A stretch of 64,000 nucleotides of DNA, from the NCBI RefSeq assembly GCF_041435115.1, contig NZ_CP108046.1:4898001-4962000 (forward strand). The letters run 5' to 3'. The first letter of the stretch is position 1; each line of letters opens with the position of its first letter. Shown here piece after piece: positions 44,599-53,271 of the stretch. Below the pieces are notes generated by a model. It was not told the origin of the DNA, did no database searches, and saw nothing but the letters and a program-made list of their open reading frames with translations. The stretch comes from Streptomyces sp. NBC_00289. Lineage in GTDB: Bacteria; Actinomycetota; Actinomycetes; Streptomycetales; Streptomycetaceae. The position numbers were made by a program, and so were the translations under genes.

Positions 44599-45273
44599 TC
44601 AGTACCCGGCCGGACGCACCAGCCCCGACTCGTACGCGAACACCGCCGCCTGCGTGCGGTCCCGCAGGCCCAGCTTCACCAGGATGCGGCCCACATGGGT
44701 CTTCACGGTCTGCTCGGCCACGACGAGTCGCTCGGCGATCTCCGCGTTCGACAGTCCCTGCGCGATCAGGGCGAGCACCTCCGTCTCGCGTTCGGTCAGA
44801 TCGCCCACGCGTTCCTTGAGCGGGGAGCGGGGCCTGCCGTCCAGACGGGAGAACTCGGCGATCAGACGGCGGGTGATGCCCGGCGCGAGCAGGGCGTCGC
44901 CGGCCGCCACCACCCGTACCGCCTCGGCCAGTTGGTCCGCGGACGCGTCCTTCAGCAGGAACCCGGACGCGCCGGCGCGCAGCGCCTCGTACACGTACTC
45001 GTCGAGGTCGAAGGTGGTGAGCACCAGCACCTTGATGTCGGGCCGCTCGCCGGTGATACGGCGGGTTGCCTCGATGCCGCCGAGCTCCGGCATGCGGATG
45101 TCCATGAGAACGACGTCCGGGGTGAGTTCGGCGACCTTGACGACGGCGTCCATCCCGTCGACCGCCTGACCGATCACCTCGATGTCCGGCTTGGTGTTGA
45201 GCAGCACGGTGAAGCCCTGCCGGACCATCTGCTGGTCGTCGGCGATGAGTACGCGGATGGTGCCGCTCGTCAT
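44599..45273 (-). CDS. NarL/LuxR-family response regulator (system 2)
   Basis: 224 residues with receiver (IADDQQMVRQGF, phosphoacceptor Asp in VVLMDIRMPELGG) and LuxR DNA-binding domain (LTERETEVLALIAQGLSNAEI, TVKTHVGRILVKLGLRDRTQ). It overlaps the stop of its kinase gene by ATGA. Nearly the same sequence as the system-1 regulator through most of its length; the recognition helices differ only slightly, so overlapping DNA targets are possible. Confidence 0.94.
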   Translation of the reverse strand: MTSGTIRVLIADDQQMVRQGFTVLLNTKPDIEVIGQAVDGMDAVVKVAELTPDVVLMDIRMPELGGIEATRRITGERPDIKVLVLTTFDLDEYVYEALRAGASGFLLKDASADQLAEAVRVVAAGDALLAPGITRRLIAEFSRLDGRPRSPLKERVGDLTERETEVLALIAQGLSNAEIAERLVVAEQTVKTHVGRILVKLGLRDRTQAAVFAYESGLVRPAGY

Positions 45274-46730
45274 GAGGTCTCTCCTGTCAGGGGTCCGGCC
45301 GAGGCGTCGGGATCGACGAAGTCGACGGAGGCGGCGGAGGTGTACGAGGTGTCGGAAGTACGGGAAACAGCCGGCGTGCCCGGCACGTCCGGGGTCTCGG
45401 GCTCGGTGTCGGCGTTGCCGTCCCGGGGGAGGTACGCGGAGATCGCGAAGCCGCCGTGCAGGGTCTCGTTCGCGGTGACATGGCCGCCCAGCATCGCCGC
45501 CCGCTCGCGCATGCCGAGCAGGCCGTGCCCGGCACCGGGGGAGCGCGGAACGGGGTACTGCGGACGGGAGTTGATGACGCTCAGGTACAGCCCGCGCGGG
45601 AAGTGGTGGATGTCGACGCGGACGGTGGAACCAGGCGCGTGCCGCAGGGCGTTGCTCAGGGCCTCCTGGATGATCCGGTACGCGGACAGCTCGAGGCCGG
45701 GCGGGTACGACGGCGCGTCCCCCTCGATGCCCGTGGTGACCGTCAGTCCGGCGGCACGGGTGTTCTCGATCAGGGCGTCGAGACGGTCGAGGGTGGGCTG
45801 CGGGGCGTCCGGGGCCGCTCCGGTGCCGGGTCCGCCGAGCCCGTACGGGTCGTCGGGGTTCTCCGAGCGCAGCACCCCGAGGACCCTGCGCAGCTCCGCG
45901 AGCGCCTCCACCGCGTTCTGCCGGATACCGGCGAGGTTCTCCTTCAGCTCCTCGGAGGGGTTCTCGGTGAGGTGAGGGGCGACCTGGGCCTGGATGGAGA
46001 TCACCGACATGTGGTGCGCGACCACGTCGTGCAGCTCGCGCGCGATCCGGCTGCGCTCCTCCAGCAGGGTGCGCCGGGCCCGCTCCTCCGCCGTGATGGT
46101 CTCCTGCTCGACCAGCCGGGTGCGGGCCTCGCGGCGGCCGTGCAGGGCGATGCCGAGCACCACGACCACGGCGGACAGACACACCGCGATCACCCCGGTG
46201 GGGTCGTAGTCCCCCGCGCCCCACACACCCTCCAGGACATAGGTGACCAGCGCGGTCAGGGCGAGCACCTCGACGGAGACACGGGTGCGCACCCGCAGGG
46301 CGACCAGCAGCAGCACGAACAGGTGCGCGACGATGCCGGCCGCGGTCCACGGCCAGGGGAAGGTCTCCCCGTGCACGGCGCCCAGCCGGCCGTGCACCGC
46401 CACGGCGCCCACCACCGCGGCCGCCGTCGACAGCCACCATGCCGGGATCGGCCGCCACAGGGCGAGGACCACCGAGCCGCCCTGGGCGCCGGCGATCAGC
46501 AACGCCGTCCCGGAACCCAGCCCTCCGCCGTCGTCCAGCTGCGCCGCACCGCCGAGCGCGACTCCGAACGCGGTCAGGCACAACAGGCCGTGCGGCAGCC
46601 AGCGCAGCCACAGGGACACGGGCAACGGATCCGCCCGAACGGTCCAGAGGTCGTCGCGCAGCGTCGACAGACAGCGCCGAACACCGCTCACGACCATGCT
46701 TCGGCCGCGTCGGCCCCCCGGTTCCGTCAC
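45270..46730 (-). CDS. LiaS/NarL-type sensor histidine kinase (system 2)
   Basis: 486 residues. Four to six membrane helices (about 45-195), HisKA_3 box ARELHDVVAHHMSVI, HATPase domain with EALSNALRHAPG and GHGLLGMRERA, and a long acidic Thr/Pro-rich C-terminal tail absent from the system-1 kinase. GTG 46730 is chosen because a TAGGGT box ends 7 nt upstream; the frame open to 46784 has no ribosome site. The stop codon of the preceding acyltransferase gene forms the first three bases of that box. Confidence 0.92.
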   Translation of the reverse strand: MTEPGGRRGRSMVVSGVRRCLSTLRDDLWTVRADPLPVSLWLRWLPHGLLCLTAFGVALGGAAQLDDGGGLGSGTALLIAGAQGGSVVLALWRPIPAWWLSTAAAVVGAVAVHGRLGAVHGETFPWPWTAAGIVAHLFVLLLVALRVRTRVSVEVLALTALVTYVLEGVWGAGDYDPTGVIAVCLSAVVVVLGIALHGRREARTRLVEQETITAEERARRTLLEERSRIARELHDVVAHHMSVISIQAQVAPHLTENPSEELKENLAGIRQNAVEALAELRRVLGVLRSENPDDPYGLGGPGTGAAPDAPQPTLDRLDALIENTRAAGLTVTTGIEGDAPSYPPGLELSAYRIIQEALSNALRHAPGSTVRVDIHHFPRGLYLSVINSRPQYPVPRSPGAGHGLLGMRERAAMLGGHVTANETLHGGFAISAYLPRDGNADTEPETPDVPGTPAVSRTSDTSYTSAASVDFVDPDASAGPLTGETS

Positions 46731-46737
46731 GCCGCCC

Positions 46738-46743
46738 ACCCTA
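46738..46743 (-). promoter_or_regulatory. -10 box TAGGGT built on an upstream stop codon
   Basis: The TAG at 46741-46743 ends the acyltransferase gene and is also the TAG of TAGGGT, 7 nt before GTG 46730. Confidence 0.6.
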
Positions 46744-48075
46744 GACACGACGCGCTCCCGGTGACCTCTCTCCTCCGGGGGCACGCTGCACCCGGACCAC
46801 CCGCGAACGGCTTCGGCTCCCGCGCGGTCCTGGTCGGGCGGCGCGCCGGTGCCCGCCCTGCTCGTGGTGGCGGAAGGCCGTCCAGCACACCGCGAGAGCC
46901 AGGACGAAGACCGGGAGCCAGGCCAGTCGGGCCGCGACCCAGGTGAGGTCGTCGGGGCGGGTGTGCAGGCCCGGGAGGTGACCGGCGAGGAGACCGGTGG
47001 CCGTGGTCGCCATGAGGGCCGTCTGGTGCCAGAGGAAGATCGTCATCGCGGAGAGGTTGACGAACGCCACCACAGCCCAGGCCGACGGGCGGCGCATGGC
47101 GTGACGCAGCCGGTCGCGCAGCAGCAGGGCGAGGCCGCACTGGGCCAGACCGAAGGTGACGGCGGCCAGCGTCGGCGGGTTGAGGTTGGAGACCGCGGCA
47201 CCCGGGACGCCGACCATGGACGCCGGATAGCCGGCCCAGGCGACCAGTGCCGCGGTCGCCGCGGCCCCGCCCACCAGCAGGGTCCAGGCCGCCCGGCGGC
47301 GGTCCAGCTCACCGCGGGTCCAGGCCGCGCCGAGGGTGTAGGGCATCAGCCAGCCCGCCGCCACGTTGACCCAGCCGAGCCAGGACGGGCCGCCGAGGCC
47401 GAAGCGCAGGAGATCCACATGGAGGACGACGGCGAGCGGCCACAGCGGGTTGAGCCGGGCCAGCAGCGGAGTGGCGGCCGTCAGCGCGGCGAAGACCACG
47501 AGGAACCACATCGGGGACAGGGCGAGCTTCACCAGTGCGCGGACCGTCTCGAACTCGGCGCCCGCGAGCAGCAGGGCCACCGCCGCCACCGTCCACAGCG
47601 TCGCAACGGCCGCCACCGGTCTGAACAGTCGGGACAGCCGGGCCGCGAGCCAGTGCCGGTAGGCGGTGCCGCGGCTCCGCGCCGAGGCATGACCGCGGGT
47701 CGCCACATGACCGCCGACCAGGAAGAACACGGCGAGGGGCTGGAACACCCAGGAGATCGGGGCCAGCCAGGGCATGTGCTGCAAGGGGCTCGCGGTGCGC
47801 AGCGTCCCGCCGTCCGCGACCAGGGCGGTCACCAGCCAGTGCCCGAGGACCACGCCGAGGATCGCGAACGCGCGCAGGGCGTCGACGGCACGGTCCCGCT
47901 CCACGGGGGTGGCCACGTCGATCCGGTGGGCGGCCTGCCGTAGGGCCTGCCACGTGCCCTGCCCCTCGCCGTGCCCCCCGCTGGGCCGAGCGCCTGGCCG
48001 GGCGTGCTGCCGGGCATCCCGCCGGATTTTCCGCGGAGTCGCCTTTCCCACGGTGTGCCGGTTCGTCTCACGCAC
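46741..48075 (-). CDS. Membrane acyltransferase (acyltransferase-3 family)
   Basis: 444 residues, about ten membrane helices. N-terminal basic region, then RDRAVDALRAFAILGVVLGHW, containing the family's conserved R..D..R and the catalytic-type His at about residue 79, and FFLVGGHVA. The C-terminal 45 residues are very Arg-rich and cytoplasmic. Such enzymes O-acylate glycans or other exported molecules. GTG 48075 has GGAGGT 7 nt upstream and lies 8 nt inside the stop of the secreted hydrolase gene, so these two are an operon. Confidence 0.88.
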   Translation of the reverse strand: MRETNRHTVGKATPRKIRRDARQHARPGARPSGGHGEGQGTWQALRQAAHRIDVATPVERDRAVDALRAFAILGVVLGHWLVTALVADGGTLRTASPLQHMPWLAPISWVFQPLAVFFLVGGHVATRGHASARSRGTAYRHWLAARLSRLFRPVAAVATLWTVAAVALLLAGAEFETVRALVKLALSPMWFLVVFAALTAATPLLARLNPLWPLAVVLHVDLLRFGLGGPSWLGWVNVAAGWLMPYTLGAAWTRGELDRRRAAWTLLVGGAAATAALVAWAGYPASMVGVPGAAVSNLNPPTLAAVTFGLAQCGLALLLRDRLRHAMRRPSAWAVVAFVNLSAMTIFLWHQTALMATTATGLLAGHLPGLHTRPDDLTWVAARLAWLPVFVLALAVCWTAFRHHEQGGHRRAARPGPRGSRSRSRVVRVQRAPGGERSPGARRV

Positions 48076-49354
48076 GGGCCACCTCCGAGGTCTCGCCGAG
48101 GACGATCCGGGTCAGGTTGGTGAGCGAGGCCGAGCCCGGGGTGAAGTAGTCGCTGTGGCCGCCGTCGCCTGCCGCGAAGACGCGCGCGCCGAAGGCCGGT
48201 GACACCGGGTCCCTGCCGAAGCCGACGGTGGCGCCGAGAAGGTCGGTTCTGACGTGCGGTACGTCGGCCACCCAGTCGGCGGCGCCGCGGGCCGCCCAGA
48301 TGCGGGCCGGCGTGTGCAGCGCCGCGGCGGAGTCGACGCCGGTGCCGGGACTGCCGATGAGGGCGATGTCATCGACGGCCAGGCCGGAGGCGGCGCGGCC
48401 GCAGACGACCGATCCGTACGAGTGACACAGCAGCGCGACCTGGGCCCTCCGGCCCGCGATGATGTGCAACCGCTCGATGAACGCGCGCAGTTGAGGGGCC
48501 GCCTGCTCGGCGCGACCCGTCGTGAGGACCGTCGCGCTGATCGTGCCGGGCGTCCGGTAGCCGAGCCAGGCCACGACGGCGGTGCGGGTGCCGGCCGGGG
48601 CCCGGCCGGTGAGCTGCCGTTGCAGGGCGACGGCTCCGGCGCGGAAGCGGCCGTACGTGTCGAGGCTCGTATCGGAGCCCGGGACCAGGACGGCGACGCG
48701 GTCGGCACGGGCCAGGTCACCGAAGACCTCGGTCGCCAGGCCGGGGCCACGCCCGTCGAAGGCGAGGAAACGGCGCGACGGACCGGCCATGGAGCGCTCC
48801 GCCGCCGCGCGGCCGGTGTCGCCGTGCGCGGCGGCCATGCGGGACGCCTGCGCGGCGTTGGCACGGTTGGCCGCGTAGGCCGCGCCCAGCGTGCCCGCCG
48901 TCAGCGGCGCGAGGACCGCCGGAGCGGGGGCGGGGATCTCCGGGCGGGCGGCGGCGGAGAGCGGCGCCACGACGGCGCCGGTGACGAGAGCGGCGAGCAA
49001 CGCACGGCGCCAACGGCCCGCGCGACGCCGCCCGCGCGGCCGTTCCCCCGACCGCCGACCCCCCGTCGCACCGCCGTCGGCAGCACTCGCGACCACCGTC
49101 GTACGGTCGTTGTCCGCGACCACGAACGCACCCGCCGCCGTACGACCGACACCCGCGCCCGCACCCGCGCCTGATCCCGCGCCTGATCCCGCGAACGAGC
49201 CGACGCCCGCAAACGAGCCCACCACCGCCGCCGCACCGTTCCCCGCACCCCGGCGTGCCCCCGCAGCCCCCGCAGACCCGCCCGCCCCCGTAGCGGCCCC
49301 CGCGACCCCGGCGGTCATCCCGCTGCCCGCGGTCTCCCCCGTAGCGAACCCCAT
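48068..49354 (-). CDS. Exported alpha/beta hydrolase (DUF1023-like) with Gly/Ala-rich N-terminus
   Basis: 428 residues. The first 75 or so are almost only Gly, Ala, Ser and Val. A very basic stretch (RRSGERPRGRRRAGRWRR) and a hydrophobic helix near 117-135 follow, so the protein is exported or anchored. The catalytic domain (about 190-420) carries the nucleophile elbow LLCHSYGSVV, an acid-containing ALIGSPGTGVD loop, and GDGGHSDYF with the likely catalytic His. Substrate unknown. A conserved 29-bp element lies about 97 nt upstream of ATG 49354. Confidence 0.85.
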   Translation of the reverse strand: MGFATGETAGSGMTAGVAGAATGAGGSAGAAGARRGAGNGAAAVVGSFAGVGSFAGSGAGSGAGAGAGVGRTAAGAFVVADNDRTTVVASAADGGATGGRRSGERPRGRRRAGRWRRALLAALVTGAVVAPLSAAARPEIPAPAPAVLAPLTAGTLGAAYAANRANAAQASRMAAAHGDTGRAAAERSMAGPSRRFLAFDGRGPGLATEVFGDLARADRVAVLVPGSDTSLDTYGRFRAGAVALQRQLTGRAPAGTRTAVVAWLGYRTPGTISATVLTTGRAEQAAPQLRAFIERLHIIAGRRAQVALLCHSYGSVVCGRAASGLAVDDIALIGSPGTGVDSAAALHTPARIWAARGAADWVADVPHVRTDLLGATVGFGRDPVSPAFGARVFAAGDGGHSDYFTPGSASLTNLTRIVLGETSEVARA

Positions 49355-49450
49355 GGTCCTCTTCCCTCCCCGTCCGCCCGGTCATCGGGCGTCCACAGTG
49401 GGGAAGTTACGGATCACGGGTCGTCACCCGCGTCCCGCCAGGGAGCTCAC

Positions 49451-49479
49451 CTTCGCTGTAGCTCTCAGGTACTACGGGT
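49451..49479. promoter_or_regulatory. 29-bp conserved element, copy 2
   Basis: 25 of 29 positions identical to 44479-44507, with the 18-bp core CTCTCAGGTACTACGGGT unbroken. It sits upstream of the hydrolase/acyltransferase operon, in the same orientation relative to the gene as copy 1. Confidence 0.65.
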
Positions 49480-49518
49480 ATGACAGAGGCGGCCGCACAG
49501 ACGGCGCACCGAGGCGGC

Positions 49519-50400
49519 TCACCAGGCCAGTTGTGCGATCTCCTCCACCACCACCGCGCAGGCGTCCGCGGCCGGGTCGATGAGGGGGAAGTGGCCGACG
49601 TCCTCCAGCAGCGTCAGGCCGACGACCTCGCCGGCCTTCGCCGCCGCGTCCGCGTACGCCTCGGCGACCGCCTCCGGGACCACCACGTCGGCGCGGCCCT
49701 GTACCAGGGTGGTCGCGATGCCCGTGGGGAGCAGCAGGGAGGGGTCCGCGTAAGGGCGTCGCACAGCGAACTCTTCGTCGTTTCCCAGCAGTTGGTGCGC
49801 GGCGCCGCCGCAGACGTCCAGCTTCCCGGCGACCTCGAAGTCGGCGATGGGGGCGAGCGCGACCACTCCGCGCAGCGGGGCCGGACGGTCGGTGCGCCAG
49901 GGGGCGTCCGGTGGGAGCACATGCCGGGCCGCCGCCCACAGGGCCAGGTGACCGCCCGCCGAGTGGCCGGTGATCACCATGCGGCGCGGGTCGGTCTGCG
50001 GGAGCAGCTCACGCACGAGCGCGGGCAGCGCGTCCAGCGCGGCGGCCACGTCGTCGAAGGTGTCCGGCCAGCGGCCCGCGACGGAGGGGCCCTGCGCCGG
50101 ATCGGCCGGCCCGCGCCGGTACTCGACGTTGGCGACGGCGAAGCCCCGGCGGGTCAGGAAGCCCGCGAACGGGGTGATGTGCCGGCGGTCGTAGGGGGCG
50201 CGCCAGGCACCGCCGTGCAGCAGGACGACGATCGGGGTGGCGAGCGTGCCCGGCCCTGCCTCGCCACGCGGGGCGTAGAAGTCGATCACCTGATCGGGGT
50301 GGTCGCCGTACGCGGCGGTGACGTCGGGATCGACGGCGGGGTGCGAGAAGGCCGACTCCTCCTCAGCGGCCGCGGCGGCGGCACGAGCGTCGTCCGGCAT
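49519..50400 (-). CDS. Alpha/beta hydrolase, probable kynurenine formamidase
   Basis: 293 residues. Oxyanion-hole motif HGGAW at 62-66, nucleophile Ser147 in GHSAGG, and a C-terminal His in EDVGHFPL. HGG-x-W plus this length are typical of kynurenine formamidase, and the two genes upstream encode tryptophan dioxygenase and kynureninase. It would hydrolyse N-formylkynurenine, filling the otherwise missing step. A 157-nt gap separates it from kynU, so it may have its own promoter. ATG 50400 has TTGGAG upstream. A general esterase is the alternative. Confidence 0.78.
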   Translation of the reverse strand: MPDDARAAAAAAEEESAFSHPAVDPDVTAAYGDHPDQVIDFYAPRGEAGPGTLATPIVVLLHGGAWRAPYDRRHITPFAGFLTRRGFAVANVEYRRGPADPAQGPSVAGRWPDTFDDVAAALDALPALVRELLPQTDPRRMVITGHSAGGHLALWAAARHVLPPDAPWRTDRPAPLRGVVALAPIADFEVAGKLDVCGGAAHQLLGNDEEFAVRRPYADPSLLLPTGIATTLVQGRADVVVPEAVAEAYADAAAKAGEVVGLTLLEDVGHFPLIDPAADACAVVVEEIAQLAW

Positions 50401-50557
50401 GCTCCAACCTCTCAAAGGCGTAACGGATTTGACGGACCAGGAGAGAATTCGGCCGTTGGCGGGGACGGTATCAGCCCGGTGACGTGCGCCGACACGCGGA
50501 TGTCACGCTCGGTGAGTGCCGAGCGATCACCGGGCCCCCGACGCCCCCGCCCGGGCC

Positions 50558-51790
50558 TCAGCCCGCCAGCACCTCCCCCAGCACCCTGGCCGCCCGCTCC
50601 ACGTCACCGAATCCGACGTACAGCGGTGTGAATCCGAACCGCAGGACGTCGGGCCGGCGGAAGTCGCCGACCACGCCCCGCTCGATGAGCCGCCGCATCA
50701 CCTCTCCCGCGTCCTCGCACCGCAACGCGACCTGGCTGCCCCGTTCCTCGTGAGCGGCCGGCGTCAGGGACTCCACCCGCCCCTCGGCGACGTACTGCCC
50801 GACGCACTCCAGGAAGAAGTCCGTCAGGTTCAGCGACTTGGCGCGAACCGCCTCGATCGTGACGCCGTCCCAGACGTCGAGGGCGGCCTCCAGGGCGAGC
50901 ATGGACAGGATGTCCGGGGTGCCCACCCGGCCGCGCGGCGCGCCCGCCGCCGGTTCGTAGTCGGGGCGCATGCCGAAGGGCTCGGCGTGGGAGTTCCAGC
51001 CGGGCAGCGGGGAGTCGAAGCGATCCTGGAGCTCACGCCGTACGTACAGGTAGGCGGGCGAACCCGGCCCGCCGTTCAGGTACTTGTAGGTGCAGCCGAC
51101 GGCAAGGTCGACGCCGTGTTCGTCGAGCCCCACCGGCAGGGCGCCCGCGCTGTGGCACAGGTCCCAGACGGCGACCGCGCCCGCCGCGTGCACGGCGGAG
51201 GTCAGCGAGGGGAGGTCGTGGAGCCGGCCCGTGCGGTAGTCGACGTGGTTCAGCAGAACCGCGGCCGTACGCCCGCCCAGCGCCCCCCGCACCCGCGCCG
51301 GTGTGACCGGACGCAGTGTGCAGCCGGTCATCCGGGCGGCCGACTCGGCCATGTACCCGTCCGTGGGGAACGTCGTCGCGTCGACGACGATCTCGTCCCG
51401 GCCGCTGTCGGTGAGCCGCGCGAGCCGCACCGCCCCGACAAGTGCCTTGAAGACGTTGACACTTGTCGAGTCGCCCACCACGATCTGCCCGGCCGCCGCG
51501 CCGACCAGCGGAGCGATCCGGTCGCCGATCCGCTCGGGCGCCGTCCACCAGCCGCTCTCGTCCCAGGACCGGATGCGGAGCGAACCCCACTGCCGGCGTA
51601 CGACGTCGTCGAGGTGTCCGGGTACCGAGACGGGCAGTGCGCCGAGTGAGTTGCCGTCCAGGTAGACGACGTCGTCGAGGACGAACCGCGCGCGCAGGTC
51701 GGCCAGTTCGTCGCCCGCGTCCAGCTTCTCCGCCCTGACGGCCGCTTCTGTCGCTTCGGCCGCTTCGGTCGCTTCGGTCGGCTCAGACAT
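50558..51790 (-). CDS. kynU: Kynureninase
   Basis: 410 residues, PLP enzyme. Cleaves kynurenine to anthranilate and alanine. YLDGNSLGALP at 43-53, the phosphate-binding DSTSVN near 107-112, FPTDGYM, WDLCHSAGALPV and Schiff-base Lys236 in CTYKYLNGGPGS are all present. The N-terminus carries a short TEATEAAEATEA run arising from a 9-bp DNA repeat. Overlaps the dioxygenase gene by 8 nt, so the two are translated together. Confidence 0.95.
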   Translation of the reverse strand: MSEPTEATEAAEATEAAVRAEKLDAGDELADLRARFVLDDVVYLDGNSLGALPVSVPGHLDDVVRRQWGSLRIRSWDESGWWTAPERIGDRIAPLVGAAAGQIVVGDSTSVNVFKALVGAVRLARLTDSGRDEIVVDATTFPTDGYMAESAARMTGCTLRPVTPARVRGALGGRTAAVLLNHVDYRTGRLHDLPSLTSAVHAAGAVAVWDLCHSAGALPVGLDEHGVDLAVGCTYKYLNGGPGSPAYLYVRRELQDRFDSPLPGWNSHAEPFGMRPDYEPAAGAPRGRVGTPDILSMLALEAALDVWDGVTIEAVRAKSLNLTDFFLECVGQYVAEGRVESLTPAAHEERGSQVALRCEDAGEVMRRLIERGVVGDFRRPDVLRFGFTPLYVGFGDVERAARVLGEVLAG

Positions 51791-52628
51791 GGGACCGCGC
51801 CGTCCACAGCTCCGGGAAGACGTTCTTCCGCGCGCGCTTCTCCAGCCAGGCCACTCCGGCGGAGCCGCCCGTGCCGGCCTTCGCGCCCATCGCGCGGCGG
51901 GTGGCGACCAGGTGGTCGTTGCGCCAGCGCCACACCAGCTCGGCGACGTCGGTCAGCGCCTCGCCCAGCCGGGCGACCTCGTCGTCCGCGGCTCCCGAGT
52001 AGACGGCCGTCCACACCGCCTCGACCTGCTCCGAGGGCTCGTGGCGCCGTGCGACGTCACGCGAGAGCACGTCCTGCGGGACCGGGTGCCCGCGCCGGGC
52101 GAGCAGCGCCAGCACCTCGTCGTAGAGGCTCGGCTCGTGCAGGGCCTTCTCCAGCTCCGCGTGGACGCGGGGCGCGCCGCGGTGCGGGACCAGCATGGAC
52201 GCGGACTTGTCGCCGAGCAGGAACTCCATACGCCGGTACATCGCCGACTGGAAGCCGGAGCCCTCGCCGAGGGCGGAGCGGTAGGAGTTGAACTGGGCCG
52301 GCGTGAGTTGTCCGAGCGGCTTCCAGGAGGCGTTCAGCGCCTCCAGCTCCCGTACGGACCGCTTCAGCGCGTCGATCGCGACCGGCACCCGGTCCTCCCG
52401 CAGCGCCTGCGCCGCGGTCTCCCACTCGTGGACGATCACCGTGAACCACAGCTCCATGACCTGGGTCGTGACCAGGAAGACCATCTCTCCGGGATCGTCG
52501 GAGAGGGTGTGCTGGAGGTGGGTGAGCACGTCCGCCTTGACGTAGTCCTCGTACGGCGTCGTGCCTGCGAAGTCGAGATGCGGGGTCTCGGGCTCCGAAG
52601 CCTCGTGGGGCTGAGCCTGGTGGGACAT
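51783..52628 (-). CDS. kynA: Tryptophan 2,3-dioxygenase
   Basis: 281 residues, the normal bacterial length. Haem enzyme that opens the indole ring to give N-formylkynurenine. TTPYEDYVKADVLTHLQH at the start, FLVTTQVMELWFTVIVHEW, RRMEFLLGDKS and WRWRNDHLVATRRAMGAKAGTGGSAG around 235-260 are diagnostic. AGGAGA lies just upstream of ATG 52628. First gene of the tryptophan catabolic set; a terminator separates it from DUF3151. Confidence 0.96.
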   Translation of the reverse strand: MSHQAQPHEASEPETPHLDFAGTTPYEDYVKADVLTHLQHTLSDDPGEMVFLVTTQVMELWFTVIVHEWETAAQALREDRVPVAIDALKRSVRELEALNASWKPLGQLTPAQFNSYRSALGEGSGFQSAMYRRMEFLLGDKSASMLVPHRGAPRVHAELEKALHEPSLYDEVLALLARRGHPVPQDVLSRDVARRHEPSEQVEAVWTAVYSGAADDEVARLGEALTDVAELVWRWRNDHLVATRRAMGAKAGTGGSAGVAWLEKRARKNVFPELWTARSHV

Positions 52629-52736
52629 CGCTGTCTCCTGTACCTGTACTCCGGGTAGCGGTCCGCCCCTGCCGTTGTCGACACGGGGGCCCCGGTCCCC
52701 ACCGGCATCCTCCGCAATCGTCCCCCGAAAGTGCAA

Positions 52737-52769
52737 GGCCCGCCCGGTCACACCTGCACCGGGCGGGCC
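52737..52769. terminator. Terminator hairpin between DUF3151 and the dioxygenase gene
   Basis: GGCCCGCCCGGT (52737-52748) pairs perfectly with ACCGGGCGGGCC (52758-52769) around a 9-nt loop. On the minus strand it is followed by TTGCACTTT. Confidence 0.8.
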
Positions 52770-52788
52770 TCACGCTGCCGAGGAGGGA

Positions 52789-53202
52789 CTAGCCCAGCGT
52801 CTGGGCCGCCGCCGGCGAGGAGTCCTTCAGGAACTGCGAGCAGCGCTCGTACTCCTCCTGCTCGCCGATCGACTGCGCGGCGCGGGCCAGGGCGTGCAGG
52901 GCCCGCAGGAAGCCACGGTTCGGCTCGTGCTCCCAGGGCACCGGGCCGTGCCCCTTCCAGCCGTTGCGGCGCAGGGCGTCCAGGCCGCGGTGGTATCCCG
53001 TTCGGGCATAGGCGTACGACTCCACCACGCTCGCCCGCTCGAACGCGTCGTCGGCGAGCTGGGCCCAGGCCAGGGAGGAGGTGGGGTACTTGGCGGCGAC
53101 GTCGGCGGGCGGGGTGCCGGCCGCGAGCAGCTCGCGCGGCTCCGGGTCGTCGGGGAGCTGGGTCGGGGGCGGCCCCCCGAGAAGGTTCTCGTGAATGGAC
53201 AT
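52789..53202 (-). CDS. DUF3151 domain-containing protein
   Basis: 137 residues, soluble. Starts MSIHENLLGGPPPTQLPDD and carries the family's SSLAWAQLADDAFE and AYARTGYHRGLDALRRNGWKG segments, a tetratricopeptide-like helical arrangement. GGAGGAGA precedes ATG 53202. The family is actinobacterial and of unknown function; in Streptomyces it is regularly found near fba, as here. Confidence 0.9.
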   Translation of the reverse strand: MSIHENLLGGPPPTQLPDDPEPRELLAAGTPPADVAAKYPTSSLAWAQLADDAFERASVVESYAYARTGYHRGLDALRRNGWKGHGPVPWEHEPNRGFLRALHALARAAQSIGEQEEYERCSQFLKDSSPAAAQTLG

Positions 53203-53271
53203 GGGTCAAGTCTCCTCCATGCCCGGCCCACCATCTCCATGCCCGGCCCACGCACCCTCGCCGTCGGTCCG

